From contig NZ_JBDZDN010000001.1 in assembly GCF_040049215.1 (NCBI RefSeq), forward strand, positions 1,240,001 through 1,304,000: a stretch of DNA of 64,000 bases, read 5' to 3'. This DNA comes from Mesorhizobium_K sp040049215 (GTDB lineage Bacteria > Pseudomonadota > Alphaproteobacteria > Rhizobiales > Rhizobiaceae). The notes beneath the pieces are model-generated. The model searched no databases and was not told the origin of the DNA. It saw only the letters and a program-made list of their open reading frames with translations. The translations under genes and the position numbers were made by a program. Shown here piece by piece: positions 1 to 8,038 of this stretch. Position 1 is the first letter of the stretch. Every line of letters begins with the position of its first letter.

Positions 1-1
1 C

Positions 2-1288
2 AAATACGGCCGTCTCGGCGCCAGGATTCCGAAAGGCATCCTGCTCGTAGGGCCGCCTGGAACGGGCAAGACCTTGATGGCGCGGGCCGTCGCAGGCGAA
101 GCGGGTGTGCCGTTTTTCTCAATCTCCGGTTCCGAGTTTGTCGAAATGTTTGTCGGCGTCGGGGCGGCGCGAGTACGCGACCTGTTCCAGCAGGCGCGAC
201 AAGCCGCGCCCTGCATCATTTTCATCGACGAACTGGATGCACTCGGGCGCGCCCGCAGCCCGTTCGCGGGCTATGGCGGCGGCGACGAGAAGGAACAGAC
301 GCTGAACCAGCTTCTATCGGAGCTGGATGGCTTCGATCCGCGGGTCGGCATCGTGCTGCTCGCTGCCACCAACCGGCCGGAGATTCTCGATCCGGCTCTG
401 CTACGGGCCGGGCGATTCGACCGGCAGGTGGTGCTCGACCGACCCGACCGCAAAGGGCGCGCGGCGATTGTCAAAGTCCACATGAAAAACGTTTCGGTCG
501 CCCTGGAAGTCAGTGCGGACGAAATCGCCGCGATCACGCCCGGCTTCACTGGAGCGGACCTTGCCAACCTCGTAAACGAAGCCGCTATCGTGGCCACGCG
601 TCGCGGTGCCGACCAGGTGACGATGGATGACTTCACCAATGCGGTCGAGCGTATCGTTGCCGGGTCGGAGCGCAAGAGCCGCCTGCTCAAGCCTGAAGAA
701 CGTGAGCGGGTTGCCTTTCACGAAATGGGGCACGCCCTGGTGGCGGTGGCGACGCCCAGGGCCGATCCGCTACACAAGGTCTCGATCATCCCCCGCTCGA
801 TCGGTGCGCTTGGTTATACGATGCAACGCCCGACCGAGGATCGATTCCTGATCACAACCAGCGAACTCAAGGATCGGATGGTGGTGCTCATGGGCGGCCG
901 CGCGGCCGAGGAAATCATATTCGGCGAAGTATCGACCGGCGCGGCTGACGACCTTGCCAAGGTCACGGACGTCGCCCGCCAATGTGTCACGCGCTTTGGC
1001 ATGGACCAGACAGTAGGCCAGGCGGTTCTCGAAGAGCAGCGGCTGCAGTGGCTGGGTGACGCGCCAGGCTCTCCGCACCAGAAGGATTACTCAGAGGCAA
1101 CAGCACGGGAGGTGGATCTCGCCGTCAGGGGCATGATCGAAGCGGCCTACACCTCGGCAAAGGAAATGCTCAATGCAAGGACCGCCGATTTGCGCGCCGG
1201 TGCGAAACTGCTGCTCGAGAAAGAAACGCTGACGCCCGACGATTTCGCGCCGCTACGTCGCGCGGCGCAGCTCCTTCCCGCAGCCTGA
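2..1288 (+). CDS. ftsH: ATP-dependent zinc metalloprotease FtsH (5' truncated by window)
   Basis: Membrane-anchored AAA+ protease that degrades damaged membrane and soluble proteins. The frame is open from base 2, so the N-terminal membrane segments lie outside the window and 428 residues remain. Visible: Walker A GPPGTGKT (residues 17-24), Walker B FIDELD, the second region of homology ending RAGRFDR, and the zinc site HEMGH (about 240-244), which is HEAGH in most FtsH proteins. The C-terminal peptidase helices are complete. It sits at the head of a block of stress genes and is probably an accessory FtsH paralogue rather than the housekeeping copy; that last point is inference from context. 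Confidence 0.93.
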   Translation, partial: KYGRLGARIPKGILLVGPPGTGKTLMARAVAGEAGVPFFSISGSEFVEMFVGVGAARVRDLFQQARQAAPCIIFIDELDALGRARSPFAGYGGGDEKEQTLNQLLSELDGFDPRVGIVLLAATNRPEILDPALLRAGRFDRQVVLDRPDRKGRAAIVKVHMKNVSVALEVSADEIAAITPGFTGADLANLVNEAAIVATRRGADQVTMDDFTNAVERIVAGSERKSRLLKPEERERVAFHEMGHALVAVATPRADPLHKVSIIPRSIGALGYTMQRPTEDRFLITTSELKDRMVVLMGGRAAEEIIFGEVSTGAADDLAKVTDVARQCVTRFGMDQTVGQAVLEEQRLQWLGDAPGSPHQKDYSEATAREVDLAVRGMIEAAYTSAKEMLNARTADLRAGAKLLLEKETLTPDDFAPLRRAAQLLPAA

Positions 1289-1483
1289 GCGAAAAGTCGC
1301 CGAGACGACCTGTCTCGCGCCCCCACCGGCGACAGACATACTGTCACCCGAGCGCCCGCAGTGGAATCGATCGATTCAAATGCGGGCGCCATGCTTTGAC
1401 GGGCGCATTCCCTTCAAATATGGCAAATTCGATATGGATCGCGCGCTCGGGATCTTCTGATCGCGTGAGGCACGAGTAAGTCC

Positions 1484-2311
1484 TCAGTTGGACAACAGCC
1501 GATTGATCACTCCGCGACCGATAAGCGAGCGCGTCACGCCGCCAAAAGCCCATTCCCGAAGGCGGCTGTGACCGTAGGCTCCTGCAACCAAGAGGTCGGC
1601 CCCAATCTCGCGCGCGATATCCTCTAAGGCCTGAGCAGCATTAGCATGGCCCAATTCCAGGACTTCGGCACGGGCCTTGACACCATGTTTCATCAAGAAA
1701 CGGACGACGTCGGCAGCGCTTCCTTGGGCGGACTTCAGGTCATTTTCCGCAATGGTGGCTACTACGGCCTCGCGCGCATTCCTCAGGAACGGCATCGCGT
1801 CAGCTATGGCGCGGCGCGCCTCGCGCGCATCCTTCCAGGCGACGAGCACGCTCTTTGCATCGAGTGCTGCCAAACCGTCTGCCGCGAACAAGACAGGGCG
1901 CCCAGCAGACAGGATCAGCGTTCCAGCGTCGACAGTTCGATGATGATTGCCGGCGATGCCTGGGGCGGGAGAACCAGTGACGATTAGATCCGCAGCGCGC
2001 GCATGCATTGCGAGAAGCCGCGTCGGATTGCCGACGTCCCCCCGCCAAGACACTTTTTCGCTGTCGCCGGCGATGCCCAGGAATTCCTCCTTCAAAGCCT
2101 TGAGGCGGTCTTCGATTTCTGCGGCGCGCTGCCGCATCATCTCAGCCGCAACGACGCCGCCATCGTCGCTTGGAACGAAAACTTGTGGGTCGGCCGCGGC
2201 GAACGCGATCAAGTCCGCTTCGAACCGGCTGGCAAGATCCAGCGCGAACTTCAACCGTGGGGAAGCCGGGGAATCCACATCAAGCTGGACCATGATTGTG
2301 TTGAAGATCAT
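1484..2311 (-). CDS. Universal stress protein, tandem UspA domains
   Basis: A 275-residue cytoplasmic protein with two UspA-type alpha/beta domains in tandem. The first begins MIFNTIMVQLDVD; the second ends with the family's typical nucleotide-binding and C-terminal pattern (VAGAYGHSRLREWAFGGVT). Such double-domain Usp proteins in proteobacteria are commonly induced by low oxygen or starvation. A perfect FNR/FixK-type box (TTGAT-GCGC-ATCAA) is centred about 60 bp upstream of the start, which supports oxygen-linked control. The gene diverges from the DUF6629 membrane protein. The exact stress signal is not shown by the sequence. Confidence 0.9.
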   Translation of the reverse strand: MIFNTIMVQLDVDSPASPRLKFALDLASRFEADLIAFAAADPQVFVPSDDGGVVAAEMMRQRAAEIEDRLKALKEEFLGIAGDSEKVSWRGDVGNPTRLLAMHARAADLIVTGSPAPGIAGNHHRTVDAGTLILSAGRPVLFAADGLAALDAKSVLVAWKDAREARRAIADAMPFLRNAREAVVATIAENDLKSAQGSAADVVRFLMKHGVKARAEVLELGHANAAQALEDIAREIGADLLVAGAYGHSRLREWAFGGVTRSLIGRGVINRLLSN

Positions 2312-2364
2312 CTTCTTCCGCCTCCGCGTTGAGGCGACATCAACATAACGAAGCGGCGCTCGCT

Positions 2365-2378
2365 TTGATGCGCATCAA
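2365..2378. promoter_or_regulatory. FNR/FixK-type operator upstream of usp
   Basis: TTGATGCGCATCAA is a perfect match to the CRP/FNR-family anaerobox consensus TTGAT-N4-ATCAA. Its centre lies about 60 bp upstream of the usp start codon and about 146 bp upstream of the divergent DUF6629 gene, so it could serve either. Two similar boxes stand in front of the host-attachment gene and phaC. Confidence 0.75.
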
Positions 2379-2517
2379 AGGATTTGGCAAATCTGCCGAT
2401 TTGTGTCGACAGCTTTGATTTCTGGGAGAGTGATCCAATCGCGGCGAACCCATTCAAGATTCGTGAGCGAAACCAGCAGAATTCTGCGAGAGTATTATTT
2501 TGGGCGAAAGATCGGCG

Positions 2518-3180
2518 ATGTGTTTTTCCGCGACGGCAAGTTTCATCACCATGGGCCTGACCGGCGCCATGGGAATTGCGGCACTCCGACGAAGCAATAC
2601 CTGGCAAGAGCTTCCCATTGCCTCGGCGCCGATCTTCTTTGCAATTCAGCAGGGACTGGAGGGGCTGCTGTGGCTCAATTTACCGGTAGATCCGCAAGGA
2701 TCGATCTCGACCTGGTTGACATTTCTGTTCTTGATCGCTGCGGAGGCATTCTGGCCGATCTATGTGCCGGTCGCTACTCTCCTGATCGAGCCGAATGAAG
2801 GTCGCCGACGGCTCATCTTGGCCTGTCTTGCGGCCGGTATCGCGGTTGGCGCTTACCTCCTTTGGGACATAGTCAGATCGCCACACGGTGCTGTCATCCA
2901 AGCTGGCCATATCGTCTATGTGAACGTAACCAACCACGGTGTCGTGGTGGCACTTGCGTATCTTGCTGCGACTGCACTCCCTTTGATGCTTTCAACGCGG
3001 CCCATGGTGGCCGCCCTTGGAGTGATCGTTCTCGTGGGTTCGGCCATTGCTTTCGCATTCTATTGGGAGGCTTTTGTCTCTGTCTGGTGCTTCTTCGCGG
3101 CGGCCGCCAGCATCGTTCTTGTATTGTATTTCGAAACCTCGTACCGAAAGCGGATCCTGGTCACCAGCATTGGAAATTAA
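2518..3180 (+). CDS. DUF6629-family integral membrane protein
   Basis: A 220-residue hydrophobic protein with about seven predicted membrane helices. It begins MCFSATASF, the N-terminus shared by DUF6629 proteins, so I place the start at 2518 rather than at an in-frame TTG 18 bp upstream. No catalytic motif is recognisable and the family's role is unknown. It is divergent from usp and may share the FNR/FixK box in the intervening region. The early MCFSATASF segment is the main basis for the family assignment. Confidence 0.75.
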   Translation: MCFSATASFITMGLTGAMGIAALRRSNTWQELPIASAPIFFAIQQGLEGLLWLNLPVDPQGSISTWLTFLFLIAAEAFWPIYVPVATLLIEPNEGRRRLILACLAAGIAVGAYLLWDIVRSPHGAVIQAGHIVYVNVTNHGVVVALAYLAATALPLMLSTRPMVAALGVIVLVGSAIAFAFYWEAFVSVWCFFAAAASIVLVLYFETSYRKRILVTSIGN

Positions 3181-3235
3181 GCACGAACTGCCGGAAAATA
3201 CGCGTTCGTTTTGCTCGATGTCGCGAGCGGTGAGC

Positions 3236-3445
3236 ATGCCGCTGACGTACCGCTTCATCAACGAGAATCGTCACGAACACGCGGTCATTTCGATGTGCCG
3301 GGTGTTGCGTATCGCCCGGGCGGGTTTCTACAGATGACTGTACAGGCCTGTCAGCGATTATGCGAAGGAAGATGCCAGGCTGCTGGAACTCTTCCGCGAT
3401 TCCTACAGGGCGAGCCATGGGGTGTACGGCGCACGCAGGGCCCGA
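3236..3445 (+). pseudogene. IS3-family transposase OrfB fragment, nonsense and truncated
   Basis: The frame from 3236 reads like the start of an IS3-group OrfB: MPLTYRFINENR, then CRVLRIARAGFYR. A TGA (3335-3337) falls where the family has Trp. The same frame then continues with KEDARLLELFRDSYRASHG and VYGARRA, typical of the HTH_21 region. Homology stops near 3445, where the sequence turns into an unrelated gene remnant on the opposite strand. The catalytic DDE domain is absent, so this is a dead insertion-sequence scar. Confidence 0.7.
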
Positions 3446-3586
3446 GCGATTTCGACGGCGACGGGCACCCCGCCACGTGGAAGGGCATAGACCAACCACC
3501 GGCTTGTCCCCCATCGGAGACAGCCTGGCCGCGAGCTGCCGGCTGGCGTCCACGCGATCTGTAAATATGATGCCGGAGGTCTTCAT
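3446..3586 (-). pseudogene. Phosphoribosyltransferase N-terminal fragment, frameshifted
   Basis: On the minus strand from 3586 the translation begins MKTSGIIFTDRVDASRQLAA, as in the phosphoribosyltransferases found in rhizobial stress clusters. Near 3510 the frame is lost. One frame over it continues YALPRGGVPVAVEIARA, the family's conserved segment. The gene then ends abruptly at the IS3 fragment, so the PRPP-binding core is missing. It lies directly downstream of the host-attachment gene on the same strand and was probably its operon partner before the insertion or deletion. Confidence 0.65.
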
Positions 3587-3628
3587 GGCGCAAGCGATCC
3601 CAAGTCCATGGACACTTCTTGCACGTTC

Positions 3629-4093
3629 TCAGCCCGGCACGGCTATCAGGCGCCGCAATTGCTCGCGAAGCTTCAGCGCCGGCAGTTTGGTGAAGTCCTT
3701 TGCGACCTGCGCCCGCACGACCGAAGCGAGTCCGGTCGGCATGAGCTCGCGCAGGACCCCCAGCATGCGGGGCGGCGCGCAGATCACCAGTTGGTCGAAG
3801 TCTCCCGCGCCCCGGCGAGCCTCCAGGTTCGACAGGAGCGAGAGAGCGAACCTCCGAGTCTCATCGCGCACGGGATCGGCATGGTATTCCATCGCGGAGC
3901 GTCGTGCGCCGATCGACGCGAAGCTGCGCCCCGGGGCATCCGCCATGATGTCACGCAGTGGCCGATGTTCGGCGCTGACCTCGAAGATGGTCTCCACCGG
4001 CGCCTGCTCCATGTTGCCCGCGTGTTCGGGATGGCGGACCAAGCGGGCGTGCGCTGCGTCAGCCAGAAGCACCCAGATCTCTGTCTTGCGCAT
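3629..4093 (-). CDS. Host attachment family protein
   Basis: A 154-residue protein of the family annotated as 'protein required for attachment to host cells' (Host_attach, baeRF-like fold). It starts MRKTEIWVLLADAAHARLV and contains the conserved DQLVICAPPRMLGVLRE segment, followed by KDFTKLPALKLREQLRR near the C-terminus. I chose the ATG at 4093 because the family starts there, because a GGGGG tract precedes it, and because a longer in-frame start would overlap the FNR/FixK box. The biochemical role is unproven; the fold resembles release-factor-like domains. Its downstream neighbour was a now broken phosphoribosyltransferase. Confidence 0.85.
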   Translation of the reverse strand: MRKTEIWVLLADAAHARLVRHPEHAGNMEQAPVETIFEVSAEHRPLRDIMADAPGRSFASIGARRSAMEYHADPVRDETRRFALSLLSNLEARRGAGDFDQLVICAPPRMLGVLRELMPTGLASVVRAQVAKDFTKLPALKLREQLRRLIAVPG

Positions 4094-4145
4094 CAGCGAC
4101 CCCCACATGCCGTAGCCAGAATTCGGGAAGTCCTCTGCCCCTGCA

Positions 4146-4159
4146 TTGACCTCGATCAA
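4146..4159. promoter_or_regulatory. FNR/FixK-type operator upstream of host-attachment gene
   Basis: TTGACCTCGATCAA matches 9 of the 10 conserved positions of TTGAT-N4-ATCAA. Its centre is about 60 bp upstream of the 4093 start codon, the same distance as the perfect box before usp. Confidence 0.65.
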
Positions 4160-4289
4160 GATTCGTCAGCCTGATCTGGCCGGGGCAGATGCTGGAACGC
4201 GTTTGCCGGCCGGGAAGCACCTTTTCGGCCGCGAGATCGGGCGCGGCGCGTCCGGGTTCCCGGTGTTGTCTGCCCGCGCCGCTGCGTGG

Positions 4290-6149
4290 TCATTCCTGGA
4301 AGACAAAGGTCCCGGGAGCGGTGCCGATCGGCGCGAGACCTTTGTCCGGGGCGCCAGTCGCTGGCGGCGCCGCCGGGCAGCTGCTCTTGCCGTCCAGCCA
4401 GGCTTTCCATTCCGGCCACCACGAGCCATTCCGGGACGTTGCGTTGGCCAGCCAGTCGTCCGGCCCGACATAGAACGCTCCCACTGGTCGGTGCGATTGG
4501 CGGTAGCGGCTGCGCGGATTGCCGGGCGGGTTGACGATGCCGCTGTTATGGCCGCCGCTGGTCAGCACGAAGGTCAGGTCGCAGTCGGTGAACAACTGCG
4601 TTTTGTAGACCGATTTCCACGGCGCGATGTGATCCGTCTCCGTGGCGACGACAAACATCGGAGCAGAGATGTCCTTGAGCGCGATCACGCGTCCCTCGAC
4701 CGCGAATCGCCCTGCCGTCAGGCGGTTCTCCAGGAATAGGCTCCGCAGATACTGCGAATGCATCCGCGCGGGCATCCGCGTGGTGTCTGCAACCCACACG
4801 CCCATGTCGGTCGGCAGATCGTCCTTGCCCAGGAAGTAGCGCCGGACGGCCCGCGACCAGATCAGGTCCTCGGACCGGATGGTCGAGAAAGTCCGCGCCA
4901 TCTGCGGGCGGTCGAGATAGCCCTGATCCCACATCAGGTCCTCGAGGAAGGCGACCTGGCTCTCGTCGACGAAGAGCAACAGCTCGCCCGCCTCGGCGAA
5001 ATCGACCTGCGCGGCCATCAGCGTGATGCTGGCGAGGCGGTCGTCGCGCTCGCGTGCCATCGTTGCCGCCGCGATCGCCAGCATGGTGCCGCCGAGGCAG
5101 TAACCAACCGCATGGACCTTGCGTTCGGGCACGATGGCATTGACCGCATCGAGCGCCGTCAGGACACCTGTCCTGCGGTAGTCCTCAAGCGACAGATCCG
5201 CCTGCGCAGCGGTCGGGTTGCACCACGAGATCATGAACACCGTGAAGCCTTGGCCGACAAGATAGTTGACCATCGAGTTGTCCGGCGAGAGGTCGAGGAT
5301 GTAGTACTTCATGATCCATGCCGGCACGATCAGGACCGGCTCTGCCTGGACCTGCGCGGTCCGCGGCGCATACTGGATGAGTTCGAACAGGTCGTTCCGA
5401 AAGACCACGGTGCCCGGCGTGCAGGCTAGGTCCTGGCCGACGCGAAATCCTTCGGGCGCCGGATCGCGGGTTTGGGTCAGGGTTTTCAGGAGGTCCTGGG
5501 CGAAATGGGTCGCGCCATCGGTCAGGTTCCGCCCCCCGGTGGCGACGGTTGCGGCGATGATCTCGGGGTTGAGCGCGGGGAAGTTCGACGGCGAGACCGT
5601 GTCGAGCGCCTGGCGCGCCATGAAGCGCACACGGTCCGCATCCTCCGGCCGCAGGCCGCGCAGGTGGTCGGTCGCGTGATCCCACCAATCCTGAACAGCC
5701 AGGAATCCCTGCTGCCACATCTGGAACGGCGGCTTCCGCCAGCTCGCATGGTCGAAGCGATGGTCATAGCGCTTCGGCGCAAAGGGAGGCGCGACGTCGG
5801 TGCCTAGACGGGCGAGATGGCCCGCAAGCTTCAAGGCGTTCTGTCCGGCGCGTTCGACAAGCTCGAGTTGGCGCCCAGGCGATTCGCACATGTGGAATAC
5901 CCAATCCGTCCAAGCGTCGATGAAGGCATGGGTGGAGACGCCTGCGCTGAGTCGTGCGAGCGCCGCACGTACGCCGCGATCAAGGGTCAGGTGGGGGTGA
6001 TCCGGAGGTTGGCTGACAGGAGGTGGCGTCCGTCGCCTTGTTTCGGCGCCCGACGTTGTCTCTGGAGCCGGCCGTTTTTCCGGCAAGGCGGTCACCGGCC
6101 CCGGATCGTAGGCAATCCGCTTTTGCTCGCGCCTCAAGATGACCTCCAC
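4290..6149 (-). CDS. phaC: Class I-type polyhydroxyalkanoate synthase
   Basis: Polymerises hydroxyacyl-CoA into polyhydroxyalkanoate storage granules in the cytoplasm. The 619-residue protein has the PhaC N-terminal domain (about 80-250), then an alpha/beta-hydrolase core with the lipase-like box GYCLGG (nucleophile Cys351), Asp506 in TETDHIAP and His534 in GGHNSG. The first 50 residues are Pro/Arg-rich and poorly conserved. An FNR/FixK-like box lies 43-56 bp upstream, consistent with carbon storage under oxygen limitation. No phaA, phaB or phasin gene is next to it, so it may be an accessory copy within the stress cluster. Confidence 0.92.
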   Translation of the reverse strand: MEVILRREQKRIAYDPGPVTALPEKRPAPETTSGAETRRRTPPPVSQPPDHPHLTLDRGVRAALARLSAGVSTHAFIDAWTDWVFHMCESPGRQLELVERAGQNALKLAGHLARLGTDVAPPFAPKRYDHRFDHASWRKPPFQMWQQGFLAVQDWWDHATDHLRGLRPEDADRVRFMARQALDTVSPSNFPALNPEIIAATVATGGRNLTDGATHFAQDLLKTLTQTRDPAPEGFRVGQDLACTPGTVVFRNDLFELIQYAPRTAQVQAEPVLIVPAWIMKYYILDLSPDNSMVNYLVGQGFTVFMISWCNPTAAQADLSLEDYRRTGVLTALDAVNAIVPERKVHAVGYCLGGTMLAIAAATMARERDDRLASITLMAAQVDFAEAGELLLFVDESQVAFLEDLMWDQGYLDRPQMARTFSTIRSEDLIWSRAVRRYFLGKDDLPTDMGVWVADTTRMPARMHSQYLRSLFLENRLTAGRFAVEGRVIALKDISAPMFVVATETDHIAPWKSVYKTQLFTDCDLTFVLTSGGHNSGIVNPPGNPRSRYRQSHRPVGAFYVGPDDWLANATSRNGSWWPEWKAWLDGKSSCPAAPPATGAPDKGLAPIGTAPGTFVFQE

Positions 6150-6191
6150 GCACTAGAGGCCTGTTCATGCCATGACTTGAAGAGTTGCGAC

Positions 6192-6205
6192 TTGATCGAA
6201 AACAA
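6192..6205. promoter_or_regulatory. FNR/FixK-like operator upstream of phaC
   Basis: TTGATCGAAAACAA keeps 9 of 10 consensus positions of TTGAT-N4-ATCAA (one mismatch in the second half-site). Its centre is about 50 bp upstream of the phaC start. Confidence 0.55.
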
Positions 6206-6695
6206 TCCGGCGGCGACGTGAAAGCCGTCATTCCGATAAGGCTATTACGCGCTGACGCGGTTTTAGCGCGCTTTTGGCAGTTCGGGTGGGAAACCGGGCG
6301 AGCTGCAAATCATGGAGGAGGATCGCGCAAATCGATCCGTCACGTCCTGCGGCGACCACTGCAGCCGACGCGGAGGGCCGTCTTCGCGACCCCTCCGGCG
6401 CCGACCGAGCATCATGTCTGCTTCCGGTCGAATGTTGAGGGTGCCTCTATGGCTGATTTGCGGCGCTTAGCCGCCCGTCGGGATTGGGACCGGAAGCGGT
6501 CAGGCAGCTTTAAGGATCCGATATTCGGAAGTGGCCCTTCTGCCGGCGCCGTCAGTCATAAAGTGACCTTCGTTCTCCGGAGGGGCGGCAGCGTACGAGG
6601 TTGCCTAGCCTACGAAGGCGCCAAGACTAGAACGCTCCTCGGCTGATTGCCCTTTGTGCCGTATCCTGCCTTCCTGCTATACCGCAGCGTAGGCG
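6206..6695. other. Intergenic region, no gene recognised
   Basis: About 490 bp between the phaC promoter and the end of moeA. One open frame crosses it on the plus strand but has no recognisable family, no good ribosome-binding site and unlikely composition. I see no RNA gene or clear terminator. Confidence 0.5.
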
Positions 6696-7955
6696 CTAAC
6701 TTGGCTCGAAAGAGAGACGCGTCCCGTGTTCGACACGATCGAGACCTGGCGAGAGCACCGCTATGCCCTCGGCCTGCGATATCGCACGCAGGCTGGCGGA
6801 GGAGCCGCGGCCGAGCATGATGAGGCGAGGTAGCCCGTCCGAACCTCCCGCGCTGAGCCGCACGGGGACGAACTCGGTACGGTCGGCTCGCTTCTCATGG
6901 GAGAAACCGGCGACGGCCTCCACCCACTTTGGGGCGGTCTCCACCATCCCGGCGAGCCTGCGCAGGGCCGGAAGCGCGATCACGCGGAACGTGACAAGCG
7001 TCGCGTTCGGATTGCCTGGAAGGCCGAGGAAGAGCGCCGCGCCAATCCTTCCCACCTTCACCGGCTTGCCGGGTCGCATGGCCACTTTCAGGACGTCCAG
7101 CGTCCCGCCGCCGGATCCGACGGCCCAGGAAACATGGTCCTCTTCTCCCGCCGAAACGCCACCGGTGGTGATGACGGCATCGCAGCGTGACGACGCCTCG
7201 GCCAATGCTGCAGAGATCGCCTGGCGGGTGTCGGGGACGATGCCGAAGTCGACCACCTCGGCCCAGCGGCAAGCGTCGAGGCTGGCGCGCAGCATGACGC
7301 GGTTCGAGTTGAATATCTGGCCCGCAAGCAGCGGCTGACCCGGCTCCTTCAGTTCGGACCCCGTCGAGATCAGGCCGATCCGGATCTTGCGGCGAACCTC
7401 GATGTCCGCCAGACCCTGCCCGGCAAGCAGCGCGAGCTGTTGCGCGGTCAGCACGGCGCCTGCTTCGAACAGCCGCTCGCCCTGGCGCAAATCTTCCCCG
7501 GCGGTGCGGATGTTGCGTCCGGCGCGCGGCCGTTCGTCGATGACGACGACATTGCCCTCAAGACGGCACTTCTCCTGCATGACGACGGCATCGAAACCTG
7601 GCGGAACCGAAGCCCCGGTCAGGATTCGCACTGCGCCGCCGAGGGTCTCTGCAGGCGTGTCACCGGCCGCGATCCGGCCGGTCACGGGGAGCCGCCAAGG
7701 CCCCGATCCGGCCAACTCATCGAGTCGCACCGCATAGCCGTCCATCGCAGAGCTGTTGAACGGTGGCAGGGCGAGCGCTGCAATCCCCCCCGTTGCCAGA
7801 ACACGGCCGTTCGCAGCCAGGAGGTCGATCGTTTCCGTCCCGGCGACTGGCGTCGCCGCCGCAAGCGCCTTGGCGGCGGCGATGTCGACGGGGATGACGG
7901 TGCCAGTCGCGCCGGCTTCGCAATGGTCGAGGAAAACTCGCGCAGGCGCGGTCAT
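6696..7955 (-). CDS. moeA: Molybdopterin molybdotransferase MoeA
   Basis: Inserts molybdate into adenylylated molybdopterin, the last step of molybdenum cofactor synthesis. The 419 residues show the family's N-terminal NSSAMDGYAVR motif, the MoCF-binding core with TTGGVSAGEEDHV, and the LFLGLPGNPNATLVTF segment. It lies 83 bp downstream of aioA on the same strand. Its presence makes sense because arsenite oxidase needs a molybdenum bis-molybdopterin cofactor. A dedicated moeA in aio operons is known from other arsenite oxidisers. Confidence 0.95.
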   Translation of the reverse strand: MTAPARVFLDHCEAGATGTVIPVDIAAAKALAAATPVAGTETIDLLAANGRVLATGGIAALALPPFNSSAMDGYAVRLDELAGSGPWRLPVTGRIAAGDTPAETLGGAVRILTGASVPPGFDAVVMQEKCRLEGNVVVIDERPRAGRNIRTAGEDLRQGERLFEAGAVLTAQQLALLAGQGLADIEVRRKIRIGLISTGSELKEPGQPLLAGQIFNSNRVMLRASLDACRWAEVVDFGIVPDTRQAISAALAEASSRCDAVITTGGVSAGEEDHVSWAVGSGGGTLDVLKVAMRPGKPVKVGRIGAALFLGLPGNPNATLVTFRVIALPALRRLAGMVETAPKWVEAVAGFSHEKRADRTEFVPVRLSAGGSDGLPRLIMLGRGSSASLRAISQAEGIAVLSPGLDRVEHGTRLSFEPS

Positions 7956-8038
7956 GGGCTGCTCCGGAAGGGCCTCGTGACGGGAGGAGTTCGGGAGCGC
8001 CGCCGGGAGTTCCGGCCCGGCAGCGCGATGCGAGGCGG

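Noticed and set aside
6185..6646. 153-codon open frame in the phaC-moeA gap
   Set aside because: No ribosome-binding site or recognisable family, and it starts inside the phaC promoter region.
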